From NCBI RefSeq assembly GCF_000005505.3, contig NC_016132.3, forward strand, positions 29,526,914-29,590,913: a stretch of 64,000 bases of DNA, read 5' to 3'. The notes under the pieces were generated by a model. It saw only the letters and a program-made list of their open reading frames with translations. It searched no databases and was not told where the DNA came from. The translations under genes and the position numbers were made by a program. Positions within the stretch are counted from its first letter, which is position 1; each line of letters opens with the position of its first letter. Of this stretch, positions 1 through 9,277 are shown one piece after another. This stretch comes from Brachypodium distachyon (lineage: Eukaryota; Streptophyta; Magnoliopsida; Poales; Poaceae).

Positions 1-482
1 GGCACTGGCAATGGTCGTAGTAGTCCAACTGGTTTCTGATTTTCAGCCTTGACTCTGCTACAAACATCACATAGAGCGATATACTCAGCGATGTCTCGCT
101 TCAATCCTGTCCACCAAAACTTTTCTTTCAAATCCATGTACATCTTTGTATTACCGAGGTGGATTGAGTACGGTGAATCATGAGCTTCTTGTAGTATTAG
201 CTTTCTGATCTCGGGGTCTTGTGGTACACAAATACGCTTCTCAAACCATACGGTACCTTGATCGTCCTCAACGAATCCTTTCGCTTTCTCAATCGCCATA
301 TTATCTTTTATCGTTTTAATTTCAGAGTCTTCTTTCTGGGCTTTTCTAATTCTGTCCAGTAGAGTGGGTTGTACTTCCATGTTGGCTAAGTAACCTTCCG
401 GGACTATCTCCAATCTGAGATCCTTGAATTGCTCACACAATTCAGCAAGCAACTCTCCAGCTGTAAGTCCATTAACATATCT
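1..482 (-). pseudogene. Element A integrase, N-terminal part, cut by the window edge
   Basis: Reading on from the RNase H after a TAG stop (483-485), the minus-strand frame stays open to the left edge. It contains the linker after RNase H and the H2C2 zinc-binding start of integrase, ending in the LCDVCS segment. It aligns with the integrase of element C (13949-14340) but keeps about 18-20 codons of linker that C lacks. The catalytic core and chromodomain lie outside the window. In life this enzyme inserts the cDNA into the chromosome. Confidence 0.8.
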
Positions 483-1640
483 CTAGCGGCTCAAAGCGTC
501 AGCTACTACGTTAGCCTTGCCTGGATGGTATTGAAGATTCAGATTATAATCCTTGATTAACTCTAACCATCTTCTTTGTCTCAAGTTCAATTCCTTCTGC
601 GTGAATATATACTTCAAGCTCTTGTGATCAGTGAATAATTCACAACGCTTTCCCATGAGATAGTGCCTCCAAGTCTTGAGTGCGTGCACTACAGATGCTA
701 GTTCCAAATCATGAGTGGGGTAATTTCTCTCATGATTCTTAAGTTGTCTTGAGGCGTATGCTACCACTCTTCCTCCTTGCATCAAAACACATCCCAATCC
801 TAGATGCGAAGCGTCACAGTACACTTGAAAATCTTCTAGTAAGTCGGGTAAGACGAGGATGGGTGCTGATACTAGCCTCTTCTTCAAATCTTGAAAATTT
901 TCTTCACACTTATCAGTCCATTCAAACTTCTTTTCTTTCTTCAAAAGTTCAGTCATAGGTTTCGCAATCTTGGAGAAATTCTCAATGAACCTCCTGTAAT
1001 ATCCAGCAAGTCCTAAAAAGCTGCGAACATCTCCGACGTTCTTAGAGACTTCCCATTCAGTCACCGCTGCTACCTTAGCGGGGTCGACGGCAATTCCATT
1101 TCCTGACACGATGTGTCCCAAGAAACCAACTTCGGACAACCAAAATTCACACTTGCTGAATTTTGCATAAAGCTTGTGCTCTCTAAGCTTTTCCATGATC
1201 AGACGCAAATGTTCCTCATGTTTCTCTTTGCTCTTCGAGTAGATCAAAATGTCGTCGATGAATACCACGACAAACTTATCCAAATACTCCATGAATACCT
1301 TGTTCATCATATTCATGAAGTATGCCGGGGCATTGGTTAATCCAAAAGGCATCACTGTGTACTCATACAGGCCATACCTAGTGGTAAATGTTGTCTTGGG
1401 TATGTCCACTTCTCGGATCTTTAACTGAAAATAACCTGATCGAAGATCGATCTTTGAAAAAACACAGGCTCCTTTCAATTGATCGAATAGATCATTGATT
1501 ATGGGTAGCGGGTACTTGTTCTTTATCATCACCTCATTTAGTGAACGATAGTCTATGCACATCCTTTGGCTCTTGTCTTTCTTTTCCACGAATAGAACAG
1601 GTGCTCACCATGGTGATGAGCTAGGGGAATAAATCCTTTG
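483..1640 (-). pseudogene. Element A reverse transcriptase and RNase H
   Basis: A 368-residue open stretch (1589 to 483) holds the RT core: IDYRSLNEV, the [15 protein letters not shown] block, [12 protein letters not shown] and an intact catalytic [10 protein letters not shown]. The Ty3-type RNase H follows, with [15 protein letters not shown], the TDHKSL segment and the closing VVADALSR, directly followed by TAG at 483-485. Upstream the RT N-terminus is broken. Compared with element C there is a 1-bp deletion near 1628 and a TGA where C encodes the Gly of SPWGAP. The catalytic residues survive here whereas they are mutated in C. Confidence 0.9.
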
Positions 1641-2726
1641 GCCAACTGTTCTGCAAGTTGCCTCTTCAGTTCCTTCAATTCATCTACAGCCATCTTATAT
1701 GGTCTCTTGGCTATAGGTCCACTTCCGGGCAATAACTCAATAAGAAATTCCACATATTGGTTCGGTGGCATGCCTGGTAATTCCTCTGGAAATACATCCG
1801 TATATTCTTTCACTATCGGTACATCCTCTAAGCTTATAGGTTGACTTGAAGCGGATTCGCTTCTTCTCCGGGGTTGTGAGTGTAATAGTTCTCTTGACAT
1901 AGTCTATAAGTCCTTCATACTTGGCTAACCAATCCATTCCTAGAATCACATCCAAGCCTTTTGATCCTAACACTATCAGGTCTGTGGGGAAGTTGTGTTT
2001 TCTGATTTCTAGTGTCAGCATTTGGCATTCACAAGCCGTTATCATCTCTCCCCCAGGTGACTTCACCTTCATAGGGTTCACTAAGGTACTAGTGGTTAAT
2101 CCATTCTTATGCATGAAACTCCTTGAGATGAAAGAATGCGATGCACCGGTATCAAACAGTACGAGTGCTTCAAAAGAATTTAGACGGAAGGTGCCGATTA
2201 CGATACCTTGCTCCTCCGTGATTTCTTCCACGTTGACGTGGTTCACATTGCCCTTCTGGAATGGGTTAGGCTTTGCTCCAGCCTCATTGAACTTCTCTAG
2301 GCAATCATTGGAGTAGTGCCCCATCTTGTGACACTTAAAGCATGGCACTTGGCTCATATCCCTGCCAGTGGTGCGGTTCTGCCCTGGGTTGCCTCCATTG
2401 TTATGGCCACTGCCCTTGTTGCTGTTGATCCTTGGATGCTGGTGCTGGTGCTGTTGCTGGTGGTTCCGGCTGCCATTGCCTCCCTGGTGGTGGTGGTGTC
2501 CCTGATTTCCATGGTGGCGATGGTGTCCACTCCCTCCATGGTGACTCTGATGATTTCCACCATGCTTAACCATCGAGGAGCTGCCACTACCCTCGTACGA
2601 AGTGCGCGGCTTCTGGTGTGGACCAGCATGATTGTTGCCATGGTGAGGCATTTTCCTCCTATTTTCCATCTGATTCTGCTTGTTTTCAAGAATGATGTCT
2701 TTGTCCATGAGGGACAAAGCCATCAT
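1641..2726 (-). pseudogene. Element A gag C-terminus (His-rich linker, zinc knuckle) and protease
   Basis: The frame runs through a histidine-, glycine- and asparagine-rich linker (about 2400-2620), a CCHC zinc knuckle CFKCHKMGHYSNDC, and an aspartic protease with LFDTGASHSFIS and the flap/core segment VILGMDWL. After KKRIRF the frame is lost near 1840, where about 33 bases present in element C are missing. A second frame (1553-1900) then carries the start of the RT polyprotein ([20 protein letters not shown]). The zinc knuckle normally packages element RNA and the protease cuts the polyprotein. Confidence 0.88.
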
Positions 2727-3315
2727 TCAAAAACCTTTCCCGGCGTTTTGCATCAGTATTGACGTCGTCCGGGACATAGCGTGACAACTTGTTGAAAACT
2801 TCAATGTACTCTGACACGGTCCTATTCCCTTGCCTCAGTTTGTGGAATTTCCTCTTCTTCAAGCTCAGTACGCCCGCAGAGATGTGGGCGGTGCGGAAGG
2901 CATCTTGGAACATTTCCCATGTGACCTCCTCCATGGGTGTGGTAATCTGATAAGTCTCCCACCAAGCTGCGGCAGGTCTTTCAAGCAGGTGAGCGGCAAA
3001 CCTCACCTTGTCAGCTTCATTGCAGCCAACTGTCACTAGGCATTTACTCACAGAACAGAGCCAATCATCAGCTACGATTGGTTCCGGGGAGCTGGTGAAG
3101 GTTGGTGGACGCAGCCTCAAAAATCTAGTTAACATGTCCACTTGAGGTGGTGGGTTGGGGTTCTGGTTGTTGTGGTTGTTGTTGTTCATCTGCTGGGTCA
3201 AAGCTTGCAGAATCTGAGTCTGTGTAGCCAGCAGTTGCTGCATGGTGGCGTTGTTGTTGTCCTGACCTTACTCATTGTTGTCAGCATCATGGCGAGTATC
3301 GCGTCTTGGTGGCAT
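2686..3315 (-). pseudogene. Element A gag N-terminal (capsid) region
   Basis: The likely start is ATG at 3315-3313 (MPPRRDTRHD), the usual gag opening in this lineage. A TAA at 3270-3268 stops it after 15 codons; the same frame then runs from 3267 to 2686. It contains a Retrotrans_gag-type domain (PF03732 family: DDWLCSVSKCL, AAWWETYQ, FHKLRQGNRTVSEYIEVFNKLSRY). The frame shifts after KRRERFLND near 2715 and joins the zinc-knuckle frame, with part of the expected gag C-terminus apparently missing. Gag forms the virus-like particle shell. Confidence 0.85.
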
Positions 3316-3772
3316 CTGTTTTGGGACGGCATAGATGAGAAATCGATAGACAGGATCTAAGGGAAAACTAAGCCCCACAACACAGGCAACACAACAGTTC
3401 AAACACAATTATAACACAAGCATGACAATACAATCATGAAACAAGTCAACTATAAAGCAAGCAAAAGCATTCACTAAGATTTTAACATCCAAAACAAATA
3501 GTTCACAAGGCGTACCAGCCCAAAACACAAGTAAAGAGTTGCAAGTAAACACACGAATCTACATTGCCATACCACAACGACGGCATGGTCAATGTCTAAC
3601 ACGATAACGAATATAGTATAATAAATAGTCTAGCGGCTCTAAGCTGAAGCTAAGGAAGTGAGAGGAAAATGGTGTTCCCGGAGTTCTTTGCCCTGGAATG
3701 GGTGCGGGTGGCAGGTGTGTCCATCTCCTGCGCCTCCTGAGGTTCCTCCTCCTGTGGCTCCATCTCCTGGTC
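3316..3772 (-). other. Spacer between orf0 and gag of element A
   Basis: About 450 bp of AT-rich sequence with no credible coding frame. Its place between orf0 and gag matches the layout of RIRE3/RIRE8-type elements. No promoter-like motif stood out. Confidence 0.5.
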
Positions 3773-4486
3773 CTAAGGGGGTGGTGGAGCTTGTGCAGGT
3801 GCAGGGTTGGCGTTGTTGACCTGAGCTTGGAGCTGATCATACTGAAATTGTAGGAGATCCTTCTCGTACATAATCTGCTCCATGATCTCATGCATGTTCA
3901 GGATAACATCTCCCCTACGGTTCACATCGTTTGTCTTCAGCGCCAGTTGACCTTGGAGTATCCCCACCTGGTCTTCAGCTATGTCCACTCGGGTCATCTC
4001 GTTGTAGAGACTCTTCCCCATGTCCACCATGTTCTGCTCCAGAGCTTGAAACTGAACATCCTCCATGTGCGGATCCTTGCCTAGGATCTCCGGTCCCACG
4101 GCATTCCCGCCAACAACTTGCCTTCCGAAGCCACGGAAGACAGAGTCCGGAGGCAGTTCATCGTGGTACGCCTTGCACACACGAGCTATCGCATGTTGCA
4201 TGGTGAACTGGAGTCCCAACATGAAGTCCGGGTAGCGTACGGAGTAGGTGATGTCGGGCGTCAATGGAACAACAGTCCGTCCTCTGATCTTCGTGTCGAT
4301 CTCCCAGCGGCGTGCTCCTCCCAGGGATCCCACCGGCTCAGCACGTCCTCGGAAACAGGGTGCTGCCAGGTGCAGTGTCGTGCACAGAGTAGCAAGCTGT
4401 CTCCCAAACGGGATGTCATCGTCAATTGTCGGGTAACGGACGTGTGTGAAAGGTGGTTCATCTCCAAAATTTGGTGGACCATTCAT
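3773..4486 (-). CDS. orf0 of element A (extra ORF upstream of gag), function unknown
   Basis: A 237-residue ORF starting MNGPPNFGDEPPFTHVRYPT and ending in a proline/alanine-rich tail (NPAPAQAPPPP), on the gag-pol strand between leader and gag. Rice RIRE3 and RIRE8 are known to carry an extra orf0 in this position, so the call rests mainly on position and lineage. The N-terminal half looks globular. The C-terminal third (about residues 140-220: VQFQALEQNMVDMGKSLYNE, then VGILQGQLALK and LLQFQYDQLQAQV) has heptad-like hydrophobics and is probably coiled coil, suggesting oligomerisation. No catalytic motif is visible. It has no internal stop although gag, protease and RT of the same copy are broken. 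Confidence 0.7.
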   Translation of the reverse strand: MNGPPNFGDEPPFTHVRYPTIDDDIPFGRQLATLCTTLHLAAPCFRGRAEPVGSLGGARRWEIDTKIRGRTVVPLTPDITYSVRYPDFMLGLQFTMQHAIARVCKAYHDELPPDSVFRGFGRQVVGGNAVGPEILGKDPHMEDVQFQALEQNMVDMGKSLYNEMTRVDIAEDQVGILQGQLALKTNDVNRRGDVILNMHEIMEQIMYEKDLLQFQYDQLQAQVNNANPAPAQAPPPP

Positions 4487-4808
4487 CTACAAGATTTATG
4501 GTGGGGAAAAAGAATCACTCACATGATCAAGTAGGTGGATGCATAAATGTAATAATGACAATATAAGGTGTATGTTATGCAACCATGAAAAATAATTGTA
4601 ACCGTGGGAAGCATGACATTGTAGTATGAGGTGTATATAAATGCATATAAAATCTGAAGATGCAAGTGGATGAAGTAAAACACAAGTAGTACATATGCAT
4701 TGGACATTGGTATGATTGCAAGTGTATATGAATATGTATGTATCTCAATATGCAAATTTAGAGTGGTATGAAATGCATAGAACAATCTATGGTCTCTTTT
4801 GGTCTAAT
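4487..4808 (-). other. AT-rich leader of element A; primer binding site and U5 not found
   Basis: On the minus strand the LTR match stops at about 4809, at the block shared with 18570-18595 of element C. The roughly 245 bp that end the LTR in C (18595-18839) are absent here. No tRNA-complementary primer binding site could be seen before orf0. The simplest reading is a deletion across U5 and PBS. Minus-strand sequence just before the orf0 start is pyrimidine-rich and ends in AG. Confidence 0.5.
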
Positions 4809-5233
4809 CCATGTTGGAATGTAGGCCCGTAACCCCAAACAAGCAGAACGTACATCTTACTCGTCGTCGGAGCTTCCTGCATCATTAAACGATGCAGCCA
4901 CTAGGGTCAATACATTGAATGTATTGGCAAGATTCACTAGGAGTCATATCAGAGCCTACCAAGTATATGCATAATGTGGCAAAGTGGAGTTCAAGGCTAT
5001 TTGCATAAAAGCTTAGTTGTTAAATCCTATCTTTTAATCAAATAGAATTTTATCACTATTGGACACCGGGTAGACACACCCATGCTCCTATTATCCTAGA
5101 GCACATTGAAGTGGATTCATCAAGTGCTCCTACCCTGTTCAACCATTCTTTTTACTTAAGAAATAGGAATGAGTGAGACTTTCCTTACAGCTCCACATCT
5201 AGTCGCTCAAATTGTCTGTTGCCAGGGACACGG

Positions 5234-5911
5234 TGATATGGGTCGGGGTGATGATATGGACATGCTAACCATGGATACGACCATTAGGGGGGCTCATGGG
5301 GTATATAAAGGAGGAGGGAGAGATATTTTCGTCCACCTTGACTAAGGAGGCTGAAATCCAACTCTATCTCTAACTTTCCTAACAAACTACAACTCTTTAG
5401 GAAACAGAAAAACAGATCCGTCAGCTTCTTTTGTCCGCCACGGCCAGCACGAGTCGAATATCTTGATGGGGCAAGATCCTTTGGAAAGGTCTTGTAATTA
5501 CCTTTACAACAAGTACTTGTTTGCTTTATTTGGACTCCGGATGCGGCCTGGGTGATTAAAACAAATTCGGGTCTCGTGACAGCTCGGACCCGAATCGGAT
5601 TCAACTTTAATTCGTGATATCTTTCTCTAGCAAGCTCCGAATCATGTGCCGCTTGATTTGTTGGAAAGTAAACTTGATAGGCTTCACTTTGAATCTCCCT
5701 TTGCAAGCTCTCACACTTCATTTTCACTTTGGACTTGTAAAGTTCAATAAGATGCCTACATAATAAAATTACACAAGATAGTAGCTCCGCCTCTTTGCAA
5801 GTAACATATTGAAAACATTTTGTAATTGAATTCACCTGATTATAATTGTTATTAGATACACCAACAATTAGGGTTCTAATGGTCGTATCCATGGTTAGCA
5901 TGTCCATATCA
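5234..5911 (-). mobile_element. Copia-like LTR-derived insertion with 35-bp inverted repeats, TSD CACGG
   Basis: The insert runs TGATATGG...CCATATCA and is flanked by CACGG at 5229-5233 and 5912-5916. The uninterrupted sequence GGGACACGGCTAAGTACTTA can be inferred from the same site in the other LTR copies (near 18155-18180). The minus strand matches the LTR start at 53086, with the U3 and its TATATA motif. Positions 5252-5286 are an exact reverse complement of 5877-5911 (35/35). The second copy at 52438-53086 lacks this inverted repeat at its other side, so the terminus here is an inverted copy of the element's own start. Confidence 0.8.
5284..5907 (-). CDS. Open reading frame inside the copia-like LTR, unknown function
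   Basis: This 207-residue ORF aligns without gaps to a 214-residue ORF at 52438-53082, at about 80 percent identity by eye. The strongest shared blocks are LLCRHLIELYKSKVKM, EAYQVYFPTNQ and QAASGVQIKQTSTC. No domain, signal peptide or membrane segment is recognised. It lies in what looks like U3 of an LTR, reading in LTR sense from just inside the LTR start, which is not a usual place for a gene. The open frame could be chance in a young repeat or a genuine LTR-encoded product. Confidence 0.35.
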   Translation of the reverse strand: MDMLTMDTTIRTLIVGVSNNNYNQVNSITKCFQYVTCKEAELLSCVILLCRHLIELYKSKVKMKCESLQREIQSEAYQVYFPTNQAAHDSELARERYHELKLNPIRVRAVTRPEFVLITQAASGVQIKQTSTCCKGNYKTFPKDLAPSRYSTRAGRGGQKKLTDLFFCFLKSCSLLGKLEIELDFSLLSQGGRKYLSLLLYIPHEPP

Positions 5912-7297
5912 CACGGCTAAGTACTTAGTTTTGACGCTCTCGAGAGTTTGTACACATTCCCCACAAGAAACCGACATGTTAATCCCTTGCTGTCCTCACG
6001 GTAGAGTACCAACAGCATCGATTACGAGATTTTCAGAGGCAATTCCCTAAACCACGAGAGAATCATGCTCCCCTTACACGGCTACCTCAGTACAATTCCT
6101 CGGGTTTAGGTTCTTACAACTTACTCTTGTCTTCTTGCCAGAGCCCATATAGCATTGTGGTTCTACTGGAAGCTTCTAAATAGGAAACTAGTCCAGTCTC
6201 GGTTACCCCAGGTGGCATTCCACATTTGCAATGTAGGCGCTCCCCGAATCCACGGGAGAGACATCCATGGACGATCCATTCCTGAATCCACAGGAACTCG
6301 ACTCAGAGGGACCCATAGAAATGGACCTGACGCCGCTAATCCTCAAAATCTTCAAAGCAGCCCACCCAGGACGGTTCGTTGAATTAATTGTTTTGCCTTA
6401 CTTCTAACAAAACATTTCATATCGTCACAGGCATAACAATATCATAATGTAGTTATTTCCCCCACGATACTACCATAGCCTAGCATTCAACTACAATCGA
6501 TGGCAATTTTGGTAGCAAGGTAATGGCGAGGATAAACTAGACTACCTGGGATTTATAGCTAGCATAGAAGTACGAGTAATATTCCTGATGCATCTAATAA
6601 AACATCTAGTGCATAGTAAAAATATTTAGGAGAATGATCAAAGTGAACTTGCCTTGTCCAAAGTTGTGGTAGTTCTCGCACTCTTCGCAACAATCTAAAA
6701 TAAAAGGAACACACACAATAAACACAACATTCAATACAAAAATCATGCCATGATGCATATGCTATGATGATGCACACAAAGGTTACCTCCAAAATAAAAA
6801 GTTTTGTTTCTGTTTTGAAAAGTTTTTCAAATGATTTGGACAGATTATATAACATCAAAGAGGTAAATAATGTGCAAGAAACATGGATAGGGTTTAAATT
6901 AAAAGATCGTGTGGTTTTTGCAACATAAAACAAGATTTAAACTTGTATGCCATTATTATTCACAAAATAATTTCTTTTCTGGTCCTAATGGACAGAGAAC
7001 AAGTTTAAATAATTTTACAGCAAGATAACATGCTCAAAACTATTTTGAAACAATTCATTTGAAATTTAAACCATATTCAACCATTCTGTAAATTGCTTCT
7101 GACTAAGTTGTTCAAAACTAAAATTAGACAGTGCCAAAATATTCTACAAGTTGTGACGATTCCAGAAAGGTGCGGAACACAATTTTTGGACAAACGGTTT
7201 GAAAGATATGGAGCTTTGAAGTTACAGGGACTTTTCTGCAAAAGTGCATTATCTATTTCGGCCGAAATTAAAACTAAAAACAAAAAGAAAAGGCCCC

Positions 7298-7307
7298 GCC
7301 ACGTGGC
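7298..7307. promoter_or_regulatory. G-box palindrome GCCACGTGGC in LTR A
   Basis: A perfect 10-bp palindrome with the plant G-box/ABRE core CACGTG. The same LTR position has GCCACGTGGC in S1 (9268-9277) and the related CCACGTGT in the element C LTR (16773-16780). bZIP and bHLH factors bind this class of site. Activity here is inference. Confidence 0.5.
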
Positions 7308-8581
7308 AGCGCACGATTGGCCGGGATCTAGGGTTCCTGGGCAGCGCGCGGGCGGCCGGACGGCGGCGGCGCGGGGCGGCGGTTGGCGGGGGCAGGCGGC
7401 GCAGGCGGGGGGCGGCGGCGTAGGGGCGCGGGCTCACGGGCCGGCAGGCGGAGGCGGCAGGCGGCGCAGGGCGGAGCGGCCGGGGTGGGGGGCGAGCGGC
7501 GCGGGGCGGAGCGGGGGAGGGCGGGGTGCGTGCGGCGCGGCGCGAGGACGGCGTAGGACGGCGGCCAGCGCTGGGGAAGACGGGCGGTGCACGGCGGGCG
7601 GCGGCGTGCGGGAGACGGAGGCGGCGCATTCGGTCAACCAAAATCAAATCGGCCTCGTCAAAAGTTGCGGAACGAAGAGGGGAGTATGGGAGGGTGGTCA
7701 ATGCGGCGAGATTCTCACCGGAACAGCGGCGAAAACGCGAAGAACGGCGACGACAGTGTCAAACTCCGGCGAGCACTTAATCTCTAACGGATGCGAAATT
7801 GGACGTGGGGTTCTGGGGAAGTGGTAGAGGAGTTCGGGGGTTTTGATATGACGCGCGGGGTTTCAAATTTGGAGTCGTGTGCGCGGAGGAATCGGAGTGG
7901 AAGCGTGGGCGACTCGGACGGTGCGTGGCCGGTTTCCTCGGGAGGCAGTTGGCGGAAGAAGATGACGCGCGGGTCCCACCAGTCAGTGGCCGCGGGCAGC
8001 TCGGGCTGGCTGAGTGTAACATCCCAAAATTTCAAACTTTTACATGTGCATTGCATTCATAAGCATCATGCCACAATTGCATATTTGAATTCAAATTTTG
8101 AATCACAAAAGGCTTTAAAAGATTTTGTTTACATCCCTGTAACCTTTGGATTTTCAAACCAATAGGGTTGATGTATAAAAAGGGTTTAATGCATATATAC
8201 GCTATCCCATAATTTTTGGTTAATTATTTGGAGTTGAAAACGTATTTTATTTAAATAGTTATATGGCCCTAAAGCATTTATAGGGCAAATGTATTTTTAC
8301 ATATTTTATTTTGAAGAGAAACTACTTCCAAAAGTTGTATCTTGGTAGAACATGATTTTACAAATTTTCTGGAATTTATTTGGACTAATTTGCAGTTCAA
8401 ACTCAAAAGATATCAAAGAAATGAGAAAAACAGAAAAAAGAAAAGGGTAAAGGAAAAAAAAAAGGGGAGCAAATGAACCGGCCAGGCCATTTTGGGCCGA
8501 TCCGGCCCAGTCCAACCACGCCCGACCGCGCGCGCGCAGCCCCGCTGGCCCAGCTGCCCGCGCACGCGCGCCCGTGCCACT

Positions 8582-8602
8582 GACAGGTGGGGCCCACCTG
8601 TC
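8582..8602. promoter_or_regulatory. Palindromic TCP/site II-like element in S1
   Basis: GACAGGTGGG and CCCACCTGTC flank a single G. The GTGGGnCC core is the class of site bound by plant TCP factors. A nearly identical perfect palindrome occurs in solo LTR S2 at 36620-36637, in the same GC-rich LTR zone of a different subfamily. Confidence 0.45.
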
Positions 8603-9267
8603 GGGGTCGTCCCCTACCTCAGGCAAGCGCCCGAAATCGCGCCGCCGTCCCCGCGCGTGCCTGCCGCACGCCCTCACCGGGATCCGCTCCTCCGGCCTTC
8701 CATTTTCATGCCCGAGCACGCCTTTATAATCCCAGCGACCCCCTCTCTCTTTCCCCCTTGTTTCCCCATCCAATCGCGCCGCCAGGCTGCCCCGATTTCT
8801 CGCCGGAGTCCGACTGCGCCGCCCGCCCGTCTTCGTCCTCGGCGCCGACCCCGCCCTCCCCGACCGTCCCCGACCTCGGCCCCGTCTCCGCCGTGCCGCG
8901 CCGTCATCGCCCGTCACTTCCCCGTCGCGCCCCGACGCCGGAGCACCCCCGCGCCGCCGTCCGCCGTGCCGCGCCGCCCGCCCGTCTCGTCCTAGGCGCC
9001 GACCCCGCCGTCCCCGAGCGCCATCGACCGCGCCCCGTCACCGCCGTGCCGCGCCGCACCTCCCCGTGTCCTCCCCGACGCCCGAGGTCCACCCGAACGC
9101 CGCCCGCCTCCACGCCCGAGCCGCGCCGCCGCCGGTTTCTGTCGCCGGAACCCTAACCCGCCGGTGAGTTTTCCCCGATCGATCTCGTCCGTCCATCCAT
9201 CTCCAACGGTGTAGATTAGATCGTCCTTATTCACTTAAACCGAACCGGTACCAGCGAATAGGAATGC

Positions 9268-9277
9268 GCCACGTGGC
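9268..9277. promoter_or_regulatory. G-box palindrome GCCACGTGGC in S1
   Basis: Same sequence and same relative LTR position as 7298-7307, just downstream of the GC-rich centre. Confidence 0.5.

Larger units (their letters stand above)
4809..8009 (-). repeat. 5' LTR of element A, inner part
   Basis: This is the reverse complement of the plus-strand LTRs at 8015-11303, 15500-18839 and 59024-61194. Shared landmarks are the hairpin pair around 4896-4940, the block at about 6150-6380 and the GC-rich centre at 7280-8009. A 678-bp copia-like LTR sits inside it at 5234-5911, and S1 splits it at 8010-8014. GC-rich reading frames in 7280-8009 have no domain and are not called as genes. Confidence 0.85.

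Noticed and set aside
5234..5911. DNA transposon or MITE because of the inverted repeats
   Set aside because: TG...CA ends, a 5-bp duplication, and homology to an LTR start with TATATA motif favour an LTR-derived insert.
7093..9234. Long reading frames on both strands in GC-rich DNA (for example 244 codons at 7093-7827 and 203 codons at 8306-8917)
   Set aside because: They fall in the GC-rich centres of LTRs, have Arg/Pro/Ala-rich low-complexity products, and are not conserved between LTR copies.
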